DNA from: Sphingomonas sp.
GTDB lineage: Bacteria > Pseudomonadota > Alphaproteobacteria > Sphingomonadales > Sphingomonadaceae
Assembly (NCBI GenBank): GCA_030146605.1
Contig: JASLBO010000305.1
Span: forward strand, 1-5,272
Direction: 5' to 3'
DNA: 5,272 nucleotides
Program-made: the position numbers and the translations under genes
Notes under the pieces: model-generated
Told to the model about the DNA's origin: nothing
Database searches by the model: none
What the model saw: the letters and a program-made list of their open reading frames with translations, nothing else
In this document: positions 1-5,216 of the stretch, one piece after another
Position numbering within the stretch: the stretch's first letter is position 1
Layout: each line of letters begins with the position of its first letter

Positions 1-16
1 CAGAACCGGGATTTCA

Positions 17-29
17 TGAGAAAGTCTCA
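17..29. repeat. Short inverted repeat upstream of the HAD phosphatase gene
   Basis: TGAGA-AAG-TCTCA is a perfect 5-bp inverted repeat with a 3-base centre, ending 56 bases before the phosphatase start. No T-tract follows, so it does not look like a terminator of an upstream gene. It could be a small operator for the phosphatase promoter. Its TGAG/CTCA ends resemble those of the palindrome at 1897-1915, but the distance between the ends differs (5 versus 9 bases), so a shared regulator is only a weak possibility. Confidence 0.3.
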
Positions 30-75
30 CTTTACATATCATATAACTTGAATATCCGGACGAGCTGCCGTAGCC

Positions 76-80
76 AAGGA
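76..80 (+). promoter_or_regulatory. Ribosome binding site of the HAD phosphatase gene
   Basis: AAGGA lies 5 bases before the ATG at 86 and supports that start codon. The preceding bases (about 27-56) are A+T-rich compared with the rest of the window and probably contain the promoter: TTTACA at 31-36 matches five of six -35 consensus bases, but I see no convincing -10 box at the right spacing. Confidence 0.6.
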
Positions 81-85
81 CCGTT

Positions 86-856
86 ATGAAACCGAAACAT
101 GCACGGTCCGATGCGCCTCGCTCGCGTTCCCCCCGGCGCGCATTCGAAGAGGCGGATGCCATCTTTCTCGACTGGGACGGATGCGTCATGATCGGGAACG
201 CGCTCATGCCAGCCGCGCGTACGCTGCTTGCTCGTCATGCTGCTCGCATCGTCATCTTGTCTAACAACTCTACGCATCTGCCCCAGGACTTCTCACATAC
301 GCTAGGACTGGCCGGTATCCGTCTCCCGCCGGAACGGATCATACTTGCCGGTGTCGAAGCGGTGCGGGTGGCCGCGCAGCGGCAGGGCGCGCGAACCTCG
401 CTACTCGGATCGGTCCGGCTCAAAGACCATGCGAGGCAAATGGGACTGACGCTCGTTCGAGAGGCCCCTGACCAGATCTTGCTGGCGCGCGATACTCGCT
501 TCACCTACGCAAGATTGCGTCGGTCGATCAACGCGCTGCGCCGGGGCGCCGAACTGATCGTCGCCAATGAAGACCTCACGCATCCGGGCCTGGACGGGGA
601 GATCGTGCCGGAAACAGGCGCGCTCCTCGCGGCCTTGCGTGCCTGCGTGCCTGATGCGTCGATCAGGATGGTCGGCAAGCCTGGCCCGCTGCTTTTCTCG
701 CGCGCTTGCGAAGTCGCCGGTGTGTCTCCGGATCAGGCGATCATGATCGGCGACAATCCCCAGACCGACGGGCTGGGTGCGGGCAATTACGGCATCTTCC
801 CCATCCTGATCGGACCGGAGGCGGGGATGGCGCTGGAAGACCTCCTGGACTGGTGA
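86..856 (+). CDS. HAD-IIA (NagD-type) phosphatase
   Basis: A 256-residue cytoplasmic HAD-superfamily hydrolase of subfamily IIA, the group with NagD, AraL, phosphoglycolate and p-nitrophenyl phosphatases. All four HAD motifs are visible: motif I D29-W-D31-G-C33 (D29 nucleophile, D31 acid/base), motif II S59-N60-N61-S62, motif III K198 in VGKPGP, and motif IV G222-D223-x4-D228 for Mg2+. The type II cap lies between motifs II and III (about 65-190). Length fits the family. About 20 basic, Arg/Ser-rich residues precede the core and look like a disordered tail. The position after D31-G, usually T or V, is Cys here. AAGGA supports the ATG at 86. The gene converges on the rpiR-type regulator. The family usually dephosphorylates small phosphometabolites (sugar phosphates, phosphoglycolate, pyridoxal phosphate, nucleotides). 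Substrate is unknown; the link to the neighbouring phosphorus-compound importer is inference. Confidence 0.88.
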   Translation: MKPKHARSDAPRSRSPRRAFEEADAIFLDWDGCVMIGNALMPAARTLLARHAARIVILSNNSTHLPQDFSHTLGLAGIRLPPERIILAGVEAVRVAAQRQGARTSLLGSVRLKDHARQMGLTLVREAPDQILLARDTRFTYARLRRSINALRRGAELIVANEDLTHPGLDGEIVPETGALLAALRACVPDASIRMVGKPGPLLFSRACEVAGVSPDQAIMIGDNPQTDGLGAGNYGIFPILIGPEAGMALEDLLDW

Positions 857-865
857 ATCGGCTGC

Positions 866-1804
866 TCAGAAGCGCTTGATCGAGAGCACGTCGAACGTCT
901 GGCGCAGGGTCTCGGTCGAGCGCTCGTAATCGGCCAGTGCGAGCGCTGCGATCAGTGCATCGATCACGCACAGCTGTGCGATGCGGCTGGTCATCGCTTC
1001 GGTGCGAAAGCTGGTTTCGCGTGCCATGGTGAACAGCACGACATCGGCATAAGCCTGGATCGGCGACCGCGCGAAATTGGTGATCACGATCGTGTTCGCC
1101 CCTGCCTCCTTGGCGAGGCGGGTGGCCGCGACTGTCTCATGCGTGGCGCCGCTATGCGAGATCGTCAGCACCGCGACATCGGCATAGCAGCGCGACGCGC
1201 TGATCGCCTGCACATGGCTGTCGACCACCACGCGCGCGTCGAGACCGATCCGCAGCATGCGATAATGCGTATCCTCGGCGATCGGCGCGGAGGAGCCGAT
1301 GCCATAGATTTCGACCCGCCTGGCGGCGCGGATCATGTCGACGGCGCGGGACATATCCAGGGGGCGAAGCACGGACAGCGAGTCACGCAGCGCCTGGATT
1401 CCCGAATGGAAGACCTTGCGGCAGATCGTGTCCATATCGTCGTCGCGCGCAAGATCTTCGTGGATGAACTGCACGGGTTGAACGATTTCCTGCGCGAGGC
1501 TCAGCTTCATCTGCTGGAAGCCGGAGAGGCCGATACCGCGGCAGAAATTGATGATGCTGCCTTCGCTGACGCCGGTCTCCTCGGAAAGCTCGGTCACCGA
1601 CATGCTCACGATCTTCTCGGGCTGAGCCAGAATATAGTCGGCAATCCGGCTCGCCCCTTTCGCCATGCCGGGCTGGGCGACGCGGATCCGAATCAGGGTG
1701 TTATCGACGGGGCGATTATCGGTCGTCGGCAATGCGGGGCGTCTGGGCGAATGGGTGGTCATGATGGCGCTACATTGTCCCTGTTTTGCCTTGCCTATCA
1801 GCAT
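866..1804 (-). CDS. MurR/RpiR-family transcriptional regulator (HTH-SIS)
   Basis: A 312-residue DNA-binding regulator. The N-terminal HTH_6 domain spans about residues 38-110, with the helix-turn-helix around 68-100 (VTELSEETGVSEGSIINFCRGIG). The C-terminal SIS domain spans about 145-285 and shows the typical GIGSSAPIAEDTHYRMLRIG segment (168-187), the phosphosugar-loop ISHSGATHET (215-224) and SRIAQL (273-278). In this family the SIS domain binds a phosphorylated sugar or related metabolite and changes DNA binding. The start is uncertain. The ATG at 1804 has no Shine-Dalgarno; the ATG at 1762 (residue 15, 298 aa, nearer the usual family length) has AGGGA but 15 bases away. Neither affects the domains. 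The gene is divergent from the receptor operon and has a leftward promoter overlapped by a palindrome, so autoregulation plus control of the importer is the likely role. Activator or repressor cannot be decided from sequence. Confidence 0.9.
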   Translation of the reverse strand: MLIGKAKQGQCSAIMTTHSPRRPALPTTDNRPVDNTLIRIRVAQPGMAKGASRIADYILAQPEKIVSMSVTELSEETGVSEGSIINFCRGIGLSGFQQMKLSLAQEIVQPVQFIHEDLARDDDMDTICRKVFHSGIQALRDSLSVLRPLDMSRAVDMIRAARRVEIYGIGSSAPIAEDTHYRMLRIGLDARVVVDSHVQAISASRCYADVAVLTISHSGATHETVAATRLAKEAGANTIVITNFARSPIQAYADVVLFTMARETSFRTEAMTSRIAQLCVIDALIAALALADYERSTETLRQTFDVLSIKRF

Positions 1805-1810
1805 TTTGTG

Positions 1811-1825
1811 TCAGTGGAAAACTGA
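1811..1825. repeat. Inverted repeat just upstream of the rpiR-type gene
   Basis: TCAGT-GGAAA-ACTGA has perfect 5-bp arms around a 5-base centre, 6 bases upstream of the farthest regulator start (1804). It lies between the predicted leftward promoter and the coding region, so it could be a secondary operator or an RNA hairpin near the start codon. The adjoining TGAGTGA (1823-1829) is the exact inverse of TCACTCA at 1908-1914, in the main palindrome on the other side of the intergenic region. Confidence 0.35.
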
Positions 1826-1873
1826 GTGATGTTCAAACTACCACAATTCGTCACCGCCAGCGAACGCATTTAG

Positions 1874-1901
1874 CTCAATTATAAATAACGATAAAATTGA
1901 G
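1874..1901. repeat. Inverted repeat CTCAATT / AATTGAG in the divergent region
   Basis: CTCAATT (1874-1880) and AATTGAG (1895-1901) are perfect 7-bp inverted arms separated by 14 bases. The right arm overlaps the left arm of the palindrome at 1897-1915, so the two elements form a tandem cluster of CTCAA/TTGAG half-sites. A further CTCAA lies at 1942-1946. The cluster surrounds the predicted leftward -10 box, as expected for an autoregulatory operator array. Confidence 0.5.
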
Positions 1902-1905
1902 TAAA
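1878..1905 (-). promoter_or_regulatory. Probable promoter of the rpiR-type gene
   Basis: Read on the minus strand, TATAAT (1883-1878) is a perfect sigma-70 -10 hexamer. TTTACT (1905-1900) matches four of six -35 consensus bases at a 16-base spacing. Transcription would begin near 1871, giving a leader of roughly 65 to 110 bases depending on which regulator start is used. The -35 lies inside the palindrome at 1897-1915, so a protein bound there would be expected to block this promoter. Confidence 0.5.
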
Positions 1906-1915
1906 ATTCACTCAA
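1897..1915. promoter_or_regulatory. Candidate RpiR-type operator palindrome
   Basis: TTGAGTAAAATTCACTCAA is a 19-base near-palindrome centred on 1906, with eight of nine base pairs matching (only the A/C pair 1903/1909 is off). It sits in the A+T-rich core of the gap between the regulator and the receptor operon and covers the predicted leftward -35 box. Some RpiR-family operators known to me, such as the HexR site, are A+T-rich palindromes with a similar TAAAATT centre, which fits. Assignment to this regulator is inference from location and symmetry. Confidence 0.5.
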
Positions 1916-1934
1916 GTGTCACATCGCCCTCCTA
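1916..1934 (+). repeat. Copy 1 of the bipartite repeat GTGTCACA-N4-CCTCCTA
   Basis: GTGTCACA (1916-1923), four bases, then CCTCCTA (1928-1934). The same two blocks with the same four-base gap recur at 4228-4246, in the gap before the substrate-binding protein gene. Sixteen of nineteen positions agree. This copy directly abuts the 19-base palindrome and ends 92 bases before the receptor ATG. Confidence 0.5.
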
Positions 1935-1950
1935 TCGCCCCCTCAAGCGG

Positions 1951-1980
1951 TTGACGCGCTGCACCACCGAGTCGCTATCG
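1951..1980 (+). promoter_or_regulatory. Possible promoter of the receptor operon
   Basis: TTGACG (1951-1956) matches five of six -35 bases. CTATCG (1975-1980), 18 bases on, is a weak -10. It would start transcription near 1987, about 40 bases before the receptor ATG. If correct, the palindromic sites lie upstream of it, at about -70 to -115, a position more suited to activation than to direct blocking. The A+T-rich core (TAAAAT at 1892-1897 and 1902-1907) offers alternative -10 boxes without good -35 partners. Confidence 0.3.
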
Positions 1981-2026
1981 CGGCCCGCTGCTGCTCGGCA
2001 ACCCGGTCCTCTGGGGGTTATTGGTC

Positions 2027-4201
2027 ATGCTGAAGCGTGCACATCGTTACGGACATTCGAAATATCCCGTGAACTGTCTGGGCCTGTTGCTCGGTGCCAG
2101 TCTGTTGCCGTCCATGGCGATGGCCCAGCCGGTGGACACCGGCGATCAGACCGACAACGACTCGTCAATTGTCGTGACCGGCCAAAGACAAGAATCAACG
2201 CAGCTCGCGTCCGAAGCGGTCACCTATGGCAACAACGTGCAGATCGTCGAAGCCGAAGCGATCGCCGCCAGCGGCGCGAGCAACTTCGCCGAAGTGGCGC
2301 AGTTCCTCATCAAGGGCGCGAATGTCGGCTATTCCCCCGATGAAGGCGAATATACCATTCGCCTCGATGGCGGCGGCGACCGCGATACGCTGGTCGTGCT
2401 GGATGGCGTGCCGCTCTACGATCGCGGCCCGGCTCTGGAAGACATTTGGGGCTCGACGACGATCGATCCGCACATGATCGAGCGCGTCGAGGTGTTCCGC
2501 GGCGGCAACAGCCTGTTTTTTGGGTCGAACGGGGGGATTGGCGTTATCAGTCTCGTCACCAAGCGGCCTGACGGGACCAACCGAGTGGAGCTGGGCGCGA
2601 GCTATGGCGCGTTCAACTCGCGCGAATTGTGGGGCAATGCGCGGTTCGCGCTGGACCCGGACGGGCGCCACAGCTTCATGTTCTACGGCAGCAGCCAGCA
2701 GACCGACGGCCCGCGCATCTTCGCGCCGGAGAGCTATGTCGACAACGTCGCCAAAGCCGGCGGCATCCAGAAATATCCGCTGAACCGCAACAATATCGGC
2801 ATCAAATATCTCTGGAAGGTCGACGACAGGACCGAGTTCCGCGTGAACGGCCAATATACCCAGATCGAGTTCCAGGACCCGTTCCCGGACAACGAGACCT
2901 ACTCGCCCAACCGGGTGCGCTACCCGATCGTCGATTTCTCGGTCGACAGGCGCTGGTCGAGCACTGCCTATACCGAGCTGGCCGGCTATTGGAGCAATCC
3001 CAAGCTCAACAATACCGAGACTTTCGCCGAAATCTGCCGCGTCCGCACCGGATGCACCGATATCGACACCGGCCGGCCAATCCGTTTCGGTGACACGACC
3101 GGGCGCTCGACTCCCTATCCGAACAAGGGATTCGGCAAGGATTCGAAGGTTGGCGGCTTTCAGGAACGCGGGCTCAACCTCCGCAACACCTTCACCTTCC
3201 CCAAGCTGATCGAAGTCGTCGCGGGCGTGCAGGTCGTGTCGTACAAGGATGATTCGGATCCGGTCTATCCGGTCGGCAATTCCTCGACGACGATCACGGG
3301 GCTGTATCTAGATGCGCGCCCGACCATCCCGTTCAGCCCCGATACCAAGATCTCGCTCGCCGTCCGCACCGATTTCGCGGACAGCTTCGGGTCCAAGACG
3401 ATCTGGAAATTCGGCTTCCGTCAGCCGATCGGGCCGTTCTATCTGCGCGCCAATGGCGGCACGTCCTACAGCCTGCCGCGCACCAACGAGCTGTTCTCGG
3501 TCAGCCCGACGCAGGTCGGCAATCCCAACCTGCAGACCGAAACCACCGAGACCTATAATGGTGCGGCAGGGTTCAGCGACTCCTTTGGTGACCTTCAAAT
3601 CAATGCCGAAGTCGGCGCGTTTCGCACCGACATCAAAAACCGCATCCAGGGCACCTCGGGCCTGACCCCGAACACCTGGTTCAACAACACCGCCGTGACC
3701 GAGATCCGGGGCATAAGCGCCGACATGGACTTCATCCTGGGCAAGCAATTCTCGGCCAATATCAACTATACCAAGCAACAGGCGCGGCTCGCCGGATCGC
3801 CGCTCCAGATCAACGAAACCCCCGAATATATGATCACCGGCAACGTCGCCTGGCACAGCCCGGACGATCGGTTCCACGTCACTCTGCTGCCGCGCTATCA
3901 GGGCCCCGAATATTCGACCGGCGGCGTCGCCAATTCGCTGCGTTACAATTTCGGCGATTATTTCGTGATGAACGGATCGATCGCGTATTGGGCGGGGAAA
4001 GAGAAGCAGCACCGCTTCCAGATCCGCGTCGTGAACATCACCGACAGCAAATATGCGGAGCGCTATGGCTTCGGCAACCAGCGCTTCGGATCGGCCTTCA
4101 TCCGCGGCGAAATCGCGCTGAACAGCCCGGCCTATTTCTACGGCTATGCATTCGAGGGCAAGCCGCGCGCAGTCTACGGCTCGTTCACCACCGCCTTCTG
4201 A
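2027..4201 (+). CDS. TonB-dependent outer-membrane receptor
   Basis: A 724-residue outer-membrane active transporter that uses TonB-ExbBD energy. A Sec signal peptide covers residues 1-33, with probable cleavage after S-M-A-M-A. SSIVVTGQR (47-54) is the TonB-box region in the form common in sphingomonads. The plug domain spans about 65-180 and ends in the canonical IERVEVFRGGNSLFFGSNGGIG (151-172) and VTKRP. A 22-strand-type barrel follows, ending in VYGSFTTAF with the terminal Phe needed for barrel insertion. C337 and C343 probably form a small disulfide in an extracellular loop. I chose ATG 2027, 9 bases after GGGGG (2013-2017); a TTG at 2021 is in frame but poorly placed. The downstream binding protein and ABC ATPase imply that the ligand is passed to an inner-membrane importer, so it is probably a small anionic phosphorus compound rather than a siderophore. 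The receptor class itself does not reveal the ligand. Confidence 0.93.
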   Translation: MLKRAHRYGHSKYPVNCLGLLLGASLLPSMAMAQPVDTGDQTDNDSSIVVTGQRQESTQLASEAVTYGNNVQIVEAEAIAASGASNFAEVAQFLIKGANVGYSPDEGEYTIRLDGGGDRDTLVVLDGVPLYDRGPALEDIWGSTTIDPHMIERVEVFRGGNSLFFGSNGGIGVISLVTKRPDGTNRVELGASYGAFNSRELWGNARFALDPDGRHSFMFYGSSQQTDGPRIFAPESYVDNVAKAGGIQKYPLNRNNIGIKYLWKVDDRTEFRVNGQYTQIEFQDPFPDNETYSPNRVRYPIVDFSVDRRWSSTAYTELAGYWSNPKLNNTETFAEICRVRTGCTDIDTGRPIRFGDTTGRSTPYPNKGFGKDSKVGGFQERGLNLRNTFTFPKLIEVVAGVQVVSYKDDSDPVYPVGNSSTTITGLYLDARPTIPFSPDTKISLAVRTDFADSFGSKTIWKFGFRQPIGPFYLRANGGTSYSLPRTNELFSVSPTQVGNPNLQTETTETYNGAAGFSDSFGDLQINAEVGAFRTDIKNRIQGTSGLTPNTWFNNTAVTEIRGISADMDFILGKQFSANINYTKQQARLAGSPLQINETPEYMITGNVAWHSPDDRFHVTLLPRYQGPEYSTGGVANSLRYNFGDYFVMNGSIAYWAGKEKQHRFQIRVVNITDSKYAERYGFGNQRFGSAFIRGEIALNSPAYFYGYAFEGKPRAVYGSFTTAF

Positions 4202-4208
4202 CGCGAGA

Positions 4209-4266
4209 CCGGGGAACGTTCATGGCGGTGTCACAGCCTCCTCCTAGCCCAACGGCCGTTCCCCGG
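4209..4266 (+). repeat. Long-range inverted repeat between receptor and binding-protein genes
   Basis: CCGGGGAACG (4209-4218) and CGTTCCCCGG (4257-4266) are perfect 10-bp inverted arms around a 38-base loop. It begins 8 bases after the receptor stop and ends 26 bases before the binding-protein ATG. The right arm overlaps AACGGCCGTT (4251-4260), a 10-base self-palindrome, so the RNA could adopt competing folds. There is no U-tract and the genes look co-transcribed, so it is better read as an RNA stability or differential-expression element than as a full terminator. Confidence 0.5.
4228..4246 (+). repeat. Copy 2 of the bipartite repeat GTGTCACA-N4-CCTCCTA
   Basis: GTGTCACA (4228-4235), four bases, then CCTCCTA (4240-4246), matching 1916-1934 at sixteen of nineteen positions. 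It lies wholly in the loop of the inverted repeat at 4209-4266 and ends 46 bases before the binding-protein start. CCTCCT is complementary to a strong Shine-Dalgarno sequence, so in RNA it could pair with GGAG at 4279-4282. Confidence 0.5.
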
Positions 4267-4278
4267 CAGGCCGGGACT

Positions 4279-4284
4279 GGAGAG
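4279..4284 (+). promoter_or_regulatory. Ribosome binding site deciding the binding-protein start
   Basis: GGAGAG is 8 bases from the ATG at 4293 but only 2 bases from the in-frame GTG at 4287. This favours ATG 4293, with a mature N-terminus beginning MKRWMIAAF. Confidence 0.7.
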
Positions 4285-4292
4285 ATGTGCGT

Positions 4293-5216
4293 ATGAAACG
4301 GTGGATGATCGCAGCATTTCTGATGCTGATACTGGGTGCCGGCGCGCTGCTCTGGGCGACGCGGCAAGCTCCGAAGGCGGAGGCTTTGAAGGTGTTGCTG
4401 ATCCCCGCGGATGGCGGCACCGAAAGCGGGACGCTGGCGGACTATCAGCCGATCTTCAACGCCGTCTCGCGCAGCACGGGGCTGACCTTCGACCTCAAGG
4501 TCGCGCAATCCTATGGCGCGGTGGTCGAGGGGATGTGCAACGGGGCCGCCGACATCGCTTTCGTCGGCCCCGTCACCTATTTGCAGGCGAGGGATCGCGG
4601 CTGCGCCGAGTTGCTGGCGGTCGCGGTCAAATCGGGCACCTCGGTCTATTATTCCGGATTGTTCGCGCGCAAGGATGCGCCGATCCAGGCGGTGGCCGAC
4701 CTGCGCGGCAAGCGGATGGCGTTCGGCGACGTCAATTCCACCTCTTCCTTCGTCTTTCCGCTGACGATGCTGATGGATGCCGGGATCGATCCGGCCAAGG
4801 ATCTGAAAGAGGTGCGGCTGACCGGCAGCCACGCGAGCAGCCTCGCCGCCTTGCTGCAGGGGCAGGTGGATGCCGCCGCTCTGTCCTTCGAAAGCTATGA
4901 AAAGGCGGTGCGGGAGAATGTGCCGGGGGTGCGCGACGTCAAGGTCATCGCGCGGAGCGATCCGATTCCCAATCCGCCGCTGGTGGTGAACACCCGTCTG
5001 CCCGCCGCCACGCGCGATCGGCTCAAGACCGCGTTCCAGAATATCGCGCAGCAGCCGGGCATCACCCCGGAGATGATCCGCGGCTATGGCGGCGGTCAGG
5101 TCGATGGCTATGACGCGCACTTTTCCGCGGCCGAATTCGCGCCTGCCGCGCGGAAAATGGCGATGGTCAGCGATGCGCTGAAGGGCGAAATCCTCAAGAA
5201 ATCGGCGCAGCGGTGA
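4293..5216 (+). CDS. phnD: PhnD-type ABC transporter substrate-binding protein
   Basis: A 307-residue periplasmic binding protein of the phosphate/phosphite/phosphonate (PhnD) family. It has an N-terminal Lys-Arg and hydrophobic segment (about 5-21), then two alternating alpha/beta lobes. VLLIPADGG (34-42), the QSYGAVVEGMCNGAADIAFVGPVTYL stretch (72-97), the anion-binding loop FGDVNSTSSFVFP (144-156) and RLTGSHASSLAALLQGQVDAAALS (175-198) are characteristic. In PhnD proteins the Ser-Thr-Ser loop and the His in the 'GSH' position contact the phosphonate group; S149-T150-S151 and H180 appear to correspond. There is no lipobox Cys; A29-E30-A31 gives a possible signal-peptidase site, otherwise the segment would act as a membrane anchor. 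The gene follows the receptor by 91 bases and overlaps the ATPase gene by one base, marking a transport operon. The substrate could be a phosphonate, phosphite, hypophosphite or phosphate ester. The phnD symbol is given at family level only. Confidence 0.88.
   Translation: MKRWMIAAFLMLILGAGALLWATRQAPKAEALKVLLIPADGGTESGTLADYQPIFNAVSRSTGLTFDLKVAQSYGAVVEGMCNGAADIAFVGPVTYLQARDRGCAELLAVAVKSGTSVYYSGLFARKDAPIQAVADLRGKRMAFGDVNSTSSFVFPLTMLMDAGIDPAKDLKEVRLTGSHASSLAALLQGQVDAAALSFESYEKAVRENVPGVRDVKVIARSDPIPNPPLVVNTRLPAATRDRLKTAFQNIAQQPGITPEMIRGYGGGQVDGYDAHFSAAEFAPAARKMAMVSDALKGEILKKSAQR

Noticed and set aside
1139..1825. A 228-codon open frame on the + strand opposite the regulator gene
   Set aside because: It is rich in His, Asp, Ala and Arg with no recognisable domain and lies entirely antisense to a gene with clear HTH and SIS motifs; it is a shadow of high-GC coding sequence.
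1916..1940. A Pho box (repeated TGTCA half-sites at 11-base spacing)
   Set aside because: Only one TGTCA half-site is present here and only one at 4228-4235; no second half-site lies at the required spacing in either place.
1916..2026. Riboswitch in the receptor leader, such as a cobalamin type
   Set aside because: The leader is short and has no B12 box or other recognisable conserved core; only a small TCAA-GCGG-TTGA hairpin (1943-1954) is visible.
1897..2343. A 148-codon + strand open frame starting in the intergenic region and running into the receptor gene
   Set aside because: It has no ribosome binding site, starts inside the palindrome and uses low-complexity Arg-rich residues; the receptor frame is the genuine one.
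2195..4012. Long - strand open frames (2195-2854 and 3308-4012) inside the receptor gene
   Set aside because: They show no motifs, and the + strand frame carries an unbroken signal peptide, plug and barrel.
4209..4266. Rho-independent terminator after the receptor gene
   Set aside because: The loop is 38 bases and no T-tract follows the right arm; the sequence continues GC-rich straight into the binding-protein ribosome binding site.
4185..5120. A 311-codon open frame on the - strand opposite the binding-protein gene
   Set aside because: Composition is typical of an antisense high-GC shadow (Arg, Gly, His and Ile repeats), and the + strand protein has clear PhnD-family motifs.
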